Shown here in pieces: positions 12,701 to 25,120 of a stretch of DNA of 64,000 nt. Below the pieces are notes generated by a model. It was not told the origin of the DNA. It did not search any database and saw nothing but the letters and a program-made list of their open reading frames with translations. The stretch covers positions 1,958,589 through 2,022,588 of the forward strand of contig CM021316.1 of assembly GCA_010645155.1 (NCBI GenBank). Reading direction: 5' to 3'. Both the position numbers and the translations under genes were made by a program. Positions within the stretch are counted from its first letter, which is position 1. Every line of letters begins with the position of its first letter. The DNA comes from Tigriopus japonicus (Eukaryota; Arthropoda; Copepoda; Harpacticoida; Harpacticidae).

Positions 12701-15700
12701 AGAGCAAAGCACCCATTCTCCAAGCAGTAACCCTACCTTGCAACCTCCCGTAAAAAAACTTGCGCAAGCCGAGATTTCACATCACTGAGATTTTGTTGTC
12801 AATCACCCGATCATGTGACATTAAATGGCCCTTGTTTCAACTCCAGACTAATTCAAATTCACTTTTTTCATATCAGGTAAATACCTTAGACACATTTCCA
12901 GCAGACTTGAGGATTTTCAATAACCAAACTGCCCTATCAAATGTGTGAAATAGTTTAGATGTGTTTCTTAGAAGTAAAGGTTCCTTTAATCATGAACGTC
13001 GGCTTCCCGCATGATGAATGACGTCACAGACAGTCGGTGCCGGGTCGGGCAATCATATATTTGAATGCCAATCTCTGAGAGGGTCCCTAGCACCAATCAA
13101 TCTCAAACATATACTCTTCTGTAACAGCAGTGCCCTAGTCTGAATCACTCCAAGAAAACTTATTGTGTTTAGTTTGTTACGGCTTTTTAAGTAGATAAAT
13201 ACATGTTTTTGCGTATTTTTTAAAACTTTCTTCCAATTACAATGATCAAATTCTCCCGAGGAAAATGATTATGTTCGATATCTATTGAGACCAACATTAC
13301 ACAATCGGCCCAAAGAGTGAAATTAATTTTCACGTGTAATTTTATGAATATTTGAACCAATCTACACAATTCAACGCTCAAATGACCTATGATCCAGAAA
13401 GGCTTGGACGTGTTATTAAATCTAAGGCAGGGCCCCGGCACTCAGTGGGTCGTGTGAATCTAGCAATATTAGATTTTGGTCCCTTGCCGTCATCAGCCTT
13501 TGTTTGCTGGGCCCTCGATAGGACAAACTACCGTAAGCTGTTATCTTTTCCTGGTCTACGCCAAACATTCCCACGGTGTGTTTCTGGCTCGAAAGCTCGT
13601 GCAGAAGCTCGAGCGAACGGTTCAGCCTTTCAATGTTGCTCAATGCACGAACCGTTCGAAGCTTGGGCTCGCGAGCATCGAGCCTTCACGGAATTCAAGT
13701 TCAAACACGCACGGAAACCATATTACTGTACAGTGATGTTCCCCCCTTGTCTATGAGCGTCAGGAAGCTTACAAGCTTACAGATTTCAATGCATGGTGCA
13801 ATGGCACGTGAACTAAGGAAGAACAAGAATCGGCGCAAATTCCAATTTCAGGCGATTTTTTAGCACTCCTGCTTTTTTGGCTTCAAATCGTAGCAAGGGT
13901 CATTACCGGACCCCTCCAATCAGTTTTGCCATCACAGCCAAACTGGTTTTAATCAAAATTTGGCCAAAGTTCGGTTACTTACTTTCACAATAACATAACG
14001 TTTCCAGTTTCTATTAAATATAATGCATGAAATTGCGTCTTGCTGAAACATCTTAAAAACCCGCTAATGTTTTTATTACATGACTATACTTTGAAATATT
14101 TAAAGTTTAATGTGGTCGAGTGAGGTACACTTCGTCAGTCCTGCTTCAATTGAGTGGAAGACTTGACTTAACAGGTTTGCTGTGAAAGAATTGAAGAAAA
14201 CAAGGAATACCGAAGCTTCGAGAGCATCATCATTTTGTACTAGGCGATCTAGCCATAAGCTTGAGTTCGTTTGGACGTTCGTACAATTGTTTTTCCAAGC
14301 TCGAAGGCTCGAACTTACTGATGCACGAGCTTTCGTTAAACACTACATACACCCCAGTTTTGACTAGAGACGCTCTAGTTTTGACATGTGAATGCAATAC
14401 TGCATCTGTTTCTTTATAGATTCTGTTAATTAGATCACGGGCAAAAACACGATATAAGGTCAATTAAAACATACTTGAAAACATTTTTTTGAACATTTTC
14501 TTCCAGTCAATTCTCAAGTAGGCTTATGGGCGAGTTTACCTAACATATTGTCAAAGTCTACTAAGCCGTTTGTCTAAATTGATGTAACGACCCTCCCGGT
14601 CGATCCTTCGAGAATGTTAAACGAAAAAGCCGTTGAAAAAAGATCCGCGAAATAGATCTCCGAAATATTTTAGAGCAACACTGCTCTTAGTACATCTAGA
14701 ACTAAAGTCAAAGTAAATTTTCAAATATTTGTTTTTAAGTATGTTTAAAGTAACATTATAGAGTTTTTGCCCGTGACCAATTTAACTGAATTCAAATAAA
14801 TCTTCTAAATTGCGTTCACATCTCAAAAGTGGTCATAAAAAAGTTTCTGCAATCTGAAAATGACTTCTCACGCTCAAAAAAACACCGTGTTCCCAAATGA
14901 ATGAATGGAACCCTAGAGAATCTGATTCCAATAAAGCTTCAAAAATAGATTCGAATACGTACCTAAGGGTCCCACTCGATAATTAATGGCGACCACAACC
15001 ACATCAGCCACATCGCCAAGACGACTGGCGTCCATTTTCATCTGAGTTCCCATGTAGAAAGCACCTCCGTGAACAAAGAACATGACTGGAAGTTTTTCTG
15101 GGGAGCTTTCCAAAGCCTCTGGGCTGTAGGGCGTATTCACCGAAAGATGGAGACAATCCTCGCTCACAGACAATTGAACATCCAACCACTCATCCAAGAC
15201 TTGGCCCACCGTCATGTTGGGATCAATTTCAAACTCCACAAAGCGACTAATCACGTTGATGATGGGTTCAATTACAAAGTCCTTAGAAGACATAGATAGA
15301 ACTTAGATCAAGCAATCCCTTGAAAAATGTTATCAGGGTTTTTCTATATATACCTTTTTGGAAAAAAAGAGAATAAAGCAGGGGTTTGCAACAACTTTGC
15401 GGAAACAACTCACCTAAACTTGGAGTTTTATTGCAATCAAGGGCTCACAAAACGAGCTCAGAATTTAATGCATCTAAATCAGGAGGTCCCTGAGTTTAGA
15501 ACTATGAATAGCTTTGAATTTCCTAAAAAAATACTTCGAGGTCCACTGAGGGCGTGACCTAATGATTGCAGACCCCTGGACTTGAGTACGAATGTCTTTC
15601 TCAAAACTCAAGTTACACTTGAATCTCGATAAAATCACATTTCTTGAAAAAGGCAATCATTCAAATTTCTCTCCAAAAAGGAAACCTATTTAAAATCTAA

Positions 15701-16773
15701 CCTGTCTCAATTGTTTTCATTAGGTCACTAAAAATAGCAAAATTTATTAGAAACTTAATTATCAATAACATTAATTTCATAAGTACTAATTACAATGCAG
15801 TTCTTATTTCAAACTCCAAAAAATTTCAAAACACCTTAATTTTTGTGCTTTTAAAATACGCAATTTAAACTTAATTGCAAAATTGTAACTTCAACTTCAA
15901 TGTCATCACATGTTTGGCTACAATCCATGATGGAAATTTAGTGTTAAGTGCACCACTTTCAACGACTTACTTCCTTGTAAATATTGTCACAGTATTTTTT
16001 TAAAATATCCCCCTACATAACACTCAAATTTAAATTAAAGGCAGCTGGCTTTCTTTTTTTAGGCCAAACAGCAAAATGGAAACAAAGTGCACTGAAATAC
16101 GTGTGTCTACTAGGAAATTTGCCCTAATGTAAATTCATATTTCCTTAGATGTAATTGGTTGTTACATCATAGTATATCTATTTTTATTACCAATCCATCG
16201 GGAATGCTGAGAGTCCCCTTGATGAAATCGACCATTGTTTGCCCTGAGAGAGTGTTAAGTTGTTCTACAGCCAAACTACTTTGATGGCAAAGCGGCCCTG
16301 AGCGCATGGCATCGTAAGGTTTTTCCTTTGTTCCCAATTCATCCTCTCGTAAGATGGGTTGCTAGAAAATGAGAGGAGATTTCAATTAGTGTTTGCAAAT
16401 ATATTGAACACAATTTTGGGTCTCACCGTGAATCGTTTCTCGCCAGACACTGATTGAGCATAGGGAATGTTTTTGTAAGAGTAGTAATCTTTGGGTGTAT
16501 TCTGCAAATTTCCCACTGTCTTGTAAACTTTGCCCTGAAGAGTTCCCAATGTTGGAACAGTCAACAACGGTGCCGCATTTTGGGCTGCAACCAAAAGTAA
16601 ATTGACGCGTCAAATACTCAATTTCAGTGGATGGCAATTCAAGATCATTGAATTTCCTTTGATTTCTGAACAAAATTGTTTAAAAAATGGAAAAAAATGG
16701 ATACATTCGCTTTCTTACCATTTGTTAAGCACAAGGCCGAGAATAGAGCAACACATGGCAAGAATAAATGCAT
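6782..16773 (-). CDS. Secreted/GPI-anchored type-B carboxylesterase (cholinesterase-like fold)
   Basis: Twelve coding exons keep one frame: 16719-16773, 16427-16584, 16191-16361, 14963-15281, 10411-10595, 10145-10342, 9876-10059, 9616-9809, 9369-9531, 9229-9309, 7101-7287 and 6782-7043, giving 718 residues. An alpha/beta-hydrolase that would cleave carboxyl esters outside the cell. The first exon is a signal peptide (MHLFLPCVALFSALC). Family landmarks: SEDCLHL (168-174), oxyanion HGG (199-201), nucleophile in GESAG (Ser280), acid in ANKHEG (Glu417) and GVCHADE (His546), so the triad is complete. The protein ends in about 20 hydrophobic residues after a Ser/Thr/Pro-rich stretch, which fits a GPI signal or a terminal membrane anchor. 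About 60 residues between GPLCH and SEDCL are longer than usual. Introns are 57-134 nt except 909, 1941 and 4367 nt; the long ones carry repeats. Substrate class (detoxification or hormone esterase) cannot be told from sequence. Confidence 0.93.
6791..6796 (+). terminator. Polyadenylation signal of the pyruvyl-transferase-like gene
   Basis: AATAAA 28 nt after the stop codon at 6760-6762. It lies inside the last codons of the carboxylesterase gene on the other strand, so the two mature transcripts should overlap in antisense. Confidence 0.7.
7809..9141 (-). mobile_element. Decayed Tc1-like DNA transposon in carboxylesterase intron 10
   Basis: The element is 1333 bp, flanked by TA at 7807-7808 and 9142-9143. 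Inverted ends share the block GAAAAGTCGTGACCC. The minus strand encodes a Tc1-type DDE transposase broken by frameshifts: a helix-turn-helix start (SVTDNGLRGRIIGM) at about 8900, WSDENQFHLFP near 8490, IQDGAPPHW near 8190 and WPGNSPNLNPIEN near 8090. All three catalytic neighbourhoods can be recognised but no frame is intact, so it is not autonomous. It lies inside an intron in the same orientation as the host gene. Confidence 0.88.
10596..14962. other. 4.4-kb carboxylesterase intron 4 with repeat debris
   Basis: This phase-1 intron interrupts the conserved YRVGPLG stretch. It contains a diverged direct repeat (about 10755-10880 and 11905-12020, starting TGGTTCCACTT), many scattered AAAGAGCTAAA-type words at 11100-11900, and GCTCGAA/TTCGAGC-rich segments around 13590-13700 and 14210-14330. 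A short block near 14075-14145 has a diverged same-orientation copy at 18210-18290. No exon is visible inside it. Confidence 0.6.
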
Positions 16774-17801
16774 TGTAATCTTATATCAAATCTTCACTCT
16801 ATGTGGCCAACACAAAAACTCGACTGCAATTGAACAATTCCATTATCAGGCAATCAACTAAATTAGTATAGTAATTAAGGGCCCATAATAAAAAATATTT
16901 CTGATAAATTTGTAGATAACCGATCCTGTTAATCCTCTTTTGAAGGCTCGTTTTTCGACCTTGGTCTCGTGAAACTTGCGTCAATTCAGCGAGGAGTATC
17001 AATGGGATCGTAAAATTTAGGGCCCTTTCAAAATCCTGTTATTGAAGGAGCTGAAACCTTCCCTGATTTTACCACAGATGATCTAAATACAGAAGTCTCA
17101 ACTCTGACTGCGCCAAAAAGTGAAAGTGTCACGAGATTCTGCAAACCCATTATTTAAAAGCTATACTCATGGAGAGCGCAAGCTTTTTTTGACATACAAA
17201 TAAGTTAGTGAAAGCCAATCCTCATCTATCGAAAGAGAAAGTTCTAAGAGGATGAATGTTTTTCTTTGATTGTCAAAATTGACCAGAGAAACCTTGCTTG
17301 TGACATTTAGATCATTTAGTAGTTTCCTTGAGTAACTTAGCTTTTTCAGTAGCAGACGTAGAGTGCTTGACCACTTAAAATCGAACAATCTTTGGAGTCT
17401 GCTCAGTAGTACGAGAATTAGTCGCATAGAGCTTAAAACATATCAAAAAGATATTTTGGAAAAATTGCATCATTTGTCTCCATGAATAGAGATTTTTTGC
17501 TGGCCTTCAGCCTGCGAAGTTTTTTGATCAACACTTGGGAAGCTCCTCTAAAAATCTCGGGGAAAATCACCTTTAATGTTAAGTCATGTTAGGAGTTTAC
17601 GAAAGTACTAGGACCGGACACAATTTTGTTTAAAAAATCATGTCTCGGACTGAAGAAGACGGAGAACCATCCTAAGGTACTTCTCTATCTGAGTTTGTGA
17701 CCTTCAGAGAGAGTCAACTTGAAAAAGGGCAACAGGGAAAATGGAAAAATTGGCCAAAGCTAATGGCAATGATGGCAGTAGTCTTTTACTTTAACAAAAG
17801 A
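16774..17801. other. Intergenic upstream of the carboxylesterase
   Basis: The promoter and 5' leader of the carboxylesterase should lie at the left edge of this stretch. No core promoter motif or further gene is convincing. Confidence 0.45.
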
Positions 17802-18107
17802 CTACTGGTGTGTTTCGAGTTAGATTTTTGGCAGTTTTGCCATTTTGATTTTTAGGGTCAAAAAGCTGACCACAACTGAACTTTTCAACAGACAATAGAC
17901 CTTATCTGCCATCAAATATGACAGAACTGCCAACTCGAAATCCATTTTTATAACTATCGATGGAACTCCAAATCGAACTAGTTCGAGTGTTACCAAATTG
18001 GTCCCTGTTTAGGTCTTTTCAAAAAAGTTCTATACAACCGGCCCTTTTCAACAACGATGAACTTCCGATTCAAAAATGGCAGCACTCCCAGTTCGAAGCA
18101 CACTACT
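17802..18107. mobile_element. Probable MITE with imperfect inverted ends
   Basis: The left end (TACTGGTGTGTTTCGAGTT) and the reverse complement of the right end (TAGTGTGCTTCGAACTGG) match over about 30 bp. The interior is AT-rich and non-coding. No clear target duplication is seen. The two ends also carry extra GACT/AGTC words, so the exact limits are uncertain. Confidence 0.5.
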
Positions 18108-18563
18108 AAAAAAGACTACAATAGTGTTTGTATACACTATAAGTATGAAGCTTGATCTGTCATCCTGTTAACATGTCTTGAAAACCATAGATATTTTGTA
18201 ACGTCATGAACATACTTGAAGATATTTAAAGCCTAATGTGTTAGTGTGAGTAGCCGTGAGTAGCACATCGTCTGTCCTGCATGTCGCAAATACATGTGTA
18301 ACGGATTCACAAACTCACTCAGTTATGTAAATAGGCCGACCGAAGCAGAGTAATTTTTGGATTCATTGAAGAAGACCCTATTGTAGTTGCTTTTAGCAAT
18401 CCTGGTTAGCTCTGATTTTAACGTAGCAAACAATTTACGGGATCAGCGACAGGATTCATTTATTAGGCGATCTCGTCAACGAAGCAGAACGTTCAGGGCA
18501 GCATACAAAAGAGGGATTCAACGAATTCACATTTAAAAAACCTAGATGGGAGTATGCAACATA

Positions 18564-20115
18564 CAGGGCGTTGCAAAAGTCTTTGAACAATTTGAAATTT
18601 GCAAAGAATGGAGATTACTTCATTTCCACATGGAACTTTTTTTAAAAATATTGTACAATTTTTGTGAAAACGTGTTGTATGTAACTTGTATTGTGATCCA
18701 CATGGGGACCAAAAGGCACAAGATCTCAGGTTTGCTTGATCTGGGACATATTGGGCGTTGTGAAAGTCATTGAACTAAGCTGTGCATCATTGTTTTAAGG
18801 AACAAAGATGCAGTCTTAATAAACTAAGAAATATTTTTTTCTACTTTTTAATGACTTTGAGCACAAACATGACTAATTTTATTTAAACTGATCACCATTT
18901 GTGTTTATCACTTGTGACAACCTTGGTCTAGAAGAGGCACAAAGGTTCTGAATGTAGTCTGGGAACATGTCCCTCCACTGCTTCTCAATCGCAGTCTTCA
19001 GACTGGTCATGTAGGTGTGATGTACTCTACAAGCCTTATGCTCCATGTGTGCCCAGATGATAAAGTCGAAGAATTGAGGTCTGGACTCTGAGGGGACCAG
19101 AAGCACTTGGACTAAAACGTCATGTTTGACTCCATCAATTCCTGCAGTTTCAGCTGTGTGTGCAAGTGCACCATCCTCCTGGAGCACGCAAGGTTGCCCT
19201 CTGGTGGCGGTTATGATCCAATGTAACACCTTTTTCTTGTAAAACAACCTTTCAATTAGCGCCAGTGAGTCTGTACCTGACAGGAAACCAAATGGGAGGG
19301 TTTTTCTCCTATTGGATGCCATGACCCTAGAGTGATGGACTTTATTCTAAAAGTGTTTTGTCGTCATATTTTATAATGTAAAAAAAACAATTATTTATTA
19401 CATTTTACAAAAACTTCCATTTCTTGGTTTCCTTTACGTCATATGAATGGATTAAAACCTTGATTCTGGACTTCAAGAAATGATTTATATGGTATTTGAG
19501 TTTTTGAGCATCATTGATTGTGTCATGCTGACAGTACACAGAAAACTGAGGACACTTTACTTCAATGAAAAAGTGATTTCTTCTTAGGAAATGAGTTCTG
19601 CCAAAAGCAGTCCTCCAATCGTGATTGCTTTGGAAATTAGGATGGTTAACTTGAAGTTATGAGAAAAAAGGTGATCATTTGGATCAATCATGAACGTTCA
19701 AATTTGAAATTCAAAGTGAAGCAATCACCAAACCTAGGATTTATCTCCAAAGTCAGATCTGTCCCCAATTTCTTCCATGGGGCCAATAAGACCATTTCCG
19801 CATTTTTTTAAATTGCAAAGGTGTCTGTTGAGACGTTTGTGTTGGCTCTGATTCCTTTTAAATTTGGTGTAACGAAAAGATGCAAGTTTTGCTTTTTAGC
19901 ATGATTAAAAAAATATTGATGAGGCATCACAGAATTTGTTTTTTTTATCACTCTGAACTAAGTATGAAATATCTGTAGCTGCCCTTCCGTGTTTAGGCAA
20001 AATCTTGATGTCATCAGATCGAACGCAAGTATAAAAGAGAATTTTCAATGGCAAAATAAAGTATCCTCCATAATTTGCAAAATTCAAACTGTTCAAAGAT
20101 TTTCGTAAAGCCCTG
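18564..20115 (-). mobile_element. Mariner-like DNA transposon with intact ends, dead transposase
   Basis: The element is 1552 bp bounded by TA dinucleotides (18562-18563 and 20116-20117). The ends start CAGGGCGTTGCAAAAGTC and, on the other strand, CAGGGCTTTACGAAAATC, and stay similar for about 50 bp. A minus-strand frame at 18879-19322 gives the C-terminal catalytic part of a mariner/maT-like transposase: LQEDGALAHTA, then FFDFIIWAHMEHKAC and SLKTAIEKQWRDM. The N-terminal DNA-binding half cannot be read as an open frame, so this copy is non-autonomous. Confidence 0.8.
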
Positions 20116-20849
20116 TATATGAACAAATTCGTTGAGCTACCGATAATGCTCACCTCTGATTTTAGGCACTTTAGTTTGTCCAAAACTGATGGTTGACCGT
20201 TGCGATCTTCAAAAATATGTATATCATGGGAACTGTGAGCTGTTGCCACATGAAATCCACTATATGGCGCACTTTATGATCGTCCTCTTTGATTATAGTG
20301 CTCTAGGGTGCCCTATCTTGTTCTCAAAATGAACAACTGAGCAAGACATCTTAAGGAAGCAAAGTTGCGCTTCAATCAAAGAGAAAAATGACAATCAGCG
20401 CCATCTTGAGGTAGAAACGGTTGTGGGTGCTTCTGTTTAGTCTTTGGCCTTAATTTGTGAATTCTCCGCGTGGCCTTTTGATTTTTGAACACAATAATAT
20501 CGTAACTGAGCTCTAAAAGACTCAAAACATAAAGAGAAACACACTTTATGATGGAATCTGCAATTTCGGCGACAAGTTTAAGCTGAGGATAGATTTGAAA
20601 TCAAGATAACTTGCCCCTGTTTTGGCTCCACCTAATGGCGATTTTTGTAAACTTCAATTAAACTTCTTCATACTGAGTCGGCTCATGGCTGATTCAGTCC
20701 CATCCCTAGTTTTTGTTTCCTTAACGCCTGAGAGGCATCCTCCCTACATTCGTCAATTAGATTGGGCACAAACTCGTTTTCTATTAAAGCAGTTACAAAC
20801 TAAATAATCAAGAAGCCACTTATATAGTAAGTACAATATATAGGGTATA

Positions 20850-20945
20850 TTGTAGGTAGGAGAAGAGGTTAAGTGGATAAGGCTGTGGGTTCTGTGGGTG
20901 CTGTGGGTCGTCGGTTCAATCCTCCTCCCTAACCAGTCTCCGAAG
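20850..20945 (+). repeat. tRNA-derived SINE-like segment
   Basis: It has an A-box-like GGTTAAGTGGATAAGG followed about 50 bp later by a B-box-like GGTTCAATCC, with a short GTGGGT-repeat between. The acceptor and anticodon arms do not fold as a functional tRNA. A related A-box-like piece (GGTTAAGCGGATAAG) occurs near 31137. Confidence 0.5.
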
Positions 20946-21254
20946 TATGAGCCTTTTTTCTCTGGCCACAGATGGCGGACCTTAACCGATCAAGGAATAC
21001 GACAGCCACATGGTACAACACGACGGGAATGAGATGGGAAGACTTGACACGACTGGACACGACACAATTTACAACCATTTTCTCACTGTTCTTACTGCAT
21101 TTAATAATCAAGAAACCAACCAATGAACTGATTTTTCCTGATTCTAGACTGCTCGAAGAATAAAAATAGATTTGGCATTGCTACAAAAAGTTGTACTGCG
21201 GATTTCTAGGCATACAAGTTACAAACAGAATTAAGAAAAACGAAAGAGACAACT

Positions 21255-23709
21255 TCAAAACGGATGTTTCACAAGTGTGGATGAGCGCTCATTGTAGGCA
21301 CAATCCTTGCAATTGAATTCGGGATTCACGCCGTAGAAATGAATAAAGCGATAGAACAGATGTTCCATGTCAATATTAGATTGGCATTCCTCCTCAGTCA
21401 ACCTGAAATTTAAGGTCGTCTAAATTAACTTTCTAGTTCACTATGTTGCGAGGGTTATGGTAGGAAAGCGGGTGTAGGGGTCGCCAATTTGGTAGATACG
21501 CTTATTTATCAACAGCAATTACAATATAGTAATTCTAAATATTTGATGCATTTCATTGGAAGCCTTGTATCAAGTACCCTTAGTATTAAATTTAGGCAAA
21601 AAAAAACTTTCCAGCCTTTCAAATGTTACCAAATTTTGAAAGAATCTTTACTTTTAGCAAGTTCGAAAAGAGGTCAATGCAGTGTTGGTGATATGAGGGT
21701 AAGAAGATAATAATTATTAAAAGATATTAGTAAATAACAATAAATGATGGTTTGAAATAGACGAAAATCAGGTTTATCCTCTTTGTCTATCTTATGCCGT
21801 AGGGGAAAACCTTGTTCATGGGTATAAACGTTAAAAGGTGATATAAAAATGGCAAAACTTCTATACAAAGCACAGTGCCATTACTCTATTTATATACGTA
21901 CGTTATGGTGTCTCAGAATAGTATAAGCCTATAAACAAACATTTATTTGTGTAGTTTTTATAAATGAATTCATCTCGACCTTGAAAGATCACGAATTTTG
22001 TAACCATTGCGTAATTTTCGGTTAAAATCAATTGATTAATTTGTTAGATGACGGTAGCCCAAATTTTAAAGAAGTATTCGAAGGTTGTAGATTTTCGAAA
22101 AAAAAACAACTCAATTCTTTTTCAATTTCTGAATGCTTGCTTCGCACAAACCTTTTTGACATTGATCAACAAGGAACACTTAATAGTATCAAGTTTTTTT
22201 TCTTTTGAACCAAACTTGAACTTTTGCCAGTCTTGCTTTCATACTCATATCTGATACGATCCTGTAAATAATAATTTTTAGCAGATTTACAACTCCAAAA
22301 ATGTACTCCATTTTGCAAGATTTCCGTGCTATTGATACGGTTAAACAAATTTTGTTAAATATGCATTCCCTCCCAACCTTTCAAAAAAGAAATAACTTTG
22401 GTAATACTATTAGACACGGTCAATTATCACAAGGCAAGTAAATAATGGACACATTTTCATTCCTACCTCACGGACTTATCGTAAAAACGGAGGAATAGTT
22501 CGGATTCAGCCATTCCTTCACGAAAATGCTGAAGGTAACGCTCCCAGTTTCGTCCCTGTCGGGCTGAATCTGCAATCCTCGGAGACATCAAAGGATACTT
22601 GAGCTCATAAACCGTTTGCAGGTATTCATGGGCGAAATCGTCGAATTTGACGCGCTTGGTGGGAGGTTGGTCCCATGAATGACTCCCTCTTTCTCGCTTT
22701 CGCTTGGAACCCACAGTAGGGGAAATTCTGAGCAAAAGAAACGTTCAAATCCCAACCATTATAGCCATAAGGTCATCATGCGCTTTACCTGTCCCCTCGA
22801 ATGTCTCTCAACATTCCTCGGTCAAGCATCAAGGAGGCACGGTTGTGAATGGATTTGCGCACAAGATTGGCCCATTCGCCTTTGATTCCAAATTGGTCAG
22901 CTAGGCGTTGGCGACGAAACCCATGATATCCCAAGTTTTGAGTGGGATCAATTGGGAAGTTCAGACCCAATTTATCTAATCCGTAGCGTTTGCATTCCTC
23001 CTCATCCCTGCCAGAGGTCATTAGATTGATCCAGGTAACATTTAGTGGGAACTTACCTCAGGTTCCTCATCTCGTCCCATCCGGCATCTACATTATCTCG
23101 ATTCTCCTCCTGATCGTGACTAATAAATCGAATCGGAGATCGAGGTTTTCGGTGGAATTTTTCCCGGGATCGCGACGGTTCCGGCACCACAGGCTCCACC
23201 CTGGGTTCAAGATGTTCAAGAATTTTTTCTTCTTTAGGGTTCTCATTTTCATCTAGGGTAGTCACAGGGGACAAAGGAGCCGATGAACCTAGAGAAATAG
23301 TCTCTCCTAAAGCCTCTGAACCCGAGGACATAGGACTCGCTGCTGCCAAGTCTTCCAAAGGCGGCGGCGATATTTGGGGTGAAGCGGCGGGATTCAAACC
23401 TTCTGAGGTTTCGCTCGCGATCTCGCCTTCTTCTTTGAAAACTTGAGTGGGCTCAAGGGGCTTGATAACTTCGCGATCAGGAGATTTCACGGCTATAATT
23501 TGGATTTCCTCCTCGTCTTCTTGTCCAGTTACTCGTTTTAGGTCCTGAGAGTCTTTGATGTTGAGAGGAGAGGTGTCCGTGATCAGAATTTGAGGTATTG
23601 GTGTCCAAATGGTACGATTTGGTTGGACTTTAAAGGGTAAGTCGAATTTGTGGGCGATCCATTGCGCCAAAGGCGTCAAGTTCACGGCTTTAGAGGTAAA
23701 TTCAGTCAT
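21255..23709 (-). CDS. Uncharacterised basic, probably nuclear protein
   Basis: Four exons, 23057-23709, 22789-23007, 22467-22727 and 21255-21402, all joined in phase 2, give 426 residues with ATG at 23709. Introns are 49, 61 and 1064 nt. I do not recognise the family. Residues 1-60 are hydrophobic/aromatic and look folded; 60-190 are Glu/Pro/Ser-rich and probably disordered; an Arg/Lys-rich patch (REKFHRKPRSPIRF) comes before about 210. The second exon is compact and conserved-looking (LGYHGFRRQRLADQFG). The third starts with a bipartite-NLS-like KRKRER and later TKRVKFD. The C-terminus has NCKDCAYNE. Every intron is in the same phase and the frame is unbroken over the four exons, so the gene is likely functional. 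A chromatin or RNA role is only a guess from the basic patches. Confidence 0.8.
22165..22335 (-). repeat. Dispersed repeat, copy A
   Basis: The reverse complement matches 28830-28990 over about 160 bp at roughly three-quarters identity, including ATCTTGCAAAATGGAGTACA. It lies in the long intron of the uncharacterised gene. The family is unknown. Confidence 0.55.
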
Positions 23710-24763
23710 TTTGAACGTCCTCTTCTCTTCAGATCAATCTAGTTAGTTCACTGCTTGGCGCTCTCAAACCAGCGTTGCCATATGATTTCAAGCCCAAGTT
23801 GTTATTGGATGTTTGAAACGTTTAACTTTAGCTCTGCCATTTTTAAAATCCCCTGAAATCACATTTACCACCTTTGAGCCCGATATTCTTCATTCTTAGC
23901 TCGTATTGTTCGTTTTTTTGGTCACAATTTTTCGATCCCGTTGTTTAGGTTGCAATAAATTCAATCTCGTTGTTTTTGTTCAAAAGCGTTCGATCTCAGT
24001 TTAGATCAAAGATATTTGAATTTTGATCTGTCAGTTTAAAGTTCCACTGCCACAAACTTTTCCATACTGCCACCTTCTGTTACTCACATCCCCCCCCAAA
24101 TCAAATTTTCATTGCATTGATCGAGTTTTCTGCAAAAGTGCAACAATAACTACCATCTGGCATCGCTGTCTCAAACTTGAACTTGGGAAACTGCTTATTA
24201 CAGCAATTACTAGTGACGTCATTATTTTTGGCGGGAAAAAAAGATCGGAAGACCTGTGTTTCTGATGAGCCTGTGAGGTAACTAAAATGAAGGTTTAGGC
24301 CTGGTAATTGCAACAATGCCTTTCTTATTTGCACAAATTGAAGTTGAAATAGCAATTCTTGGCATTGTATTTGCAAAAAAGTATGTTTTGTTGCTTTTAT
24401 CTAAAATTTCGCTACTCAAGTTGAGAGGGTTCTTCCGAACTTTGAAATTAGGAATGCCCAACTTTGAATAACAAGATGGCCAGAGGAGATCGGCTCCTGA
24501 GGCAACTAAACCTAAAAACAAATATTTTGTTTAATTGAAGGCTTCCAATTTCTCCATTTGTTTTCAAATTACTTTGCAATACTTCTCAACATACATTAAG
24601 TATGCCATTGCCCATAATTGCAACAATTTTCGAAAATCTGACCCTTGAAAACTGAGATTCTTTTGGCAAGCCTACGCTGCTAACTGCAGTTAGAGACGGC
24701 AGCAGGTCCGTAAAATGATACGGTAATGGATGAGTGTAAAGCCTTAATATCATCTTTAGATGA
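23710..24763. other. Intergenic, upstream of the uncharacterised gene
   Basis: AT-rich with only short chance frames. It must hold the promoter of the minus-strand gene that starts at 23709, but no TATA element is convincing. Confidence 0.45.
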
Positions 24764-25012
24764 GTGTAATGAAGGAATTCAGCGGGAGATTCTGGGGCCA
24801 AAATGGCTAGAGATGTGTCAGAGTCGAGACTATACCGCCAAAAAACTAAATTGAAATTCTCGAGCGTAATTTGCAATAATCTTCATGCTGACAATCAGTT
24901 GGAACAAGAACTTTTCCCTCACGTTGACTATGACTATGAAATGTACAGATCTTTTTCTGACCCATATTTAATCATTTTGGTCCAAATCCCCAGCTGAATT
25001 CGTCCGACTACA
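24764..25012. mobile_element. MITE, diverged copy of the element at 44772
   Basis: It shares its interior with 44772-45023 (ATGTGTCAGAGTCGAG, then GACAATCAGTTGGAACAAGAAC). The inverted ends (GTGTAATGAAGGAATTCAGC and, on the other strand, a GACGAATTCAGCTGGGGATT-type end) are more worn than in the other copy. There is no coding capacity. Confidence 0.7.
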
Positions 25013-25120
25013 TTGTGATGAATTCGAGCCTTCTTAGAGGAGTCGGTATTGAGGAGTTGCCAATTTAGGGACACGTTTTGCTTTTAAGATATTAGACATT
25101 ATTTTGATTTTGTTTCCTAG

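Noticed and set aside
13352..13863. Overlapping plus-strand ORFs of 86-134 codons
   Set aside because: They lie in a repeat-rich carboxylesterase intron, follow GCTCGAA-type repeats, and show no domain or splice context.
20850..20945. tRNA-Leu/Ser-like gene
   Set aside because: A- and B-box-like motifs are present but the arms do not fold into a cloverleaf and the interior is a GTGGGT repeat.
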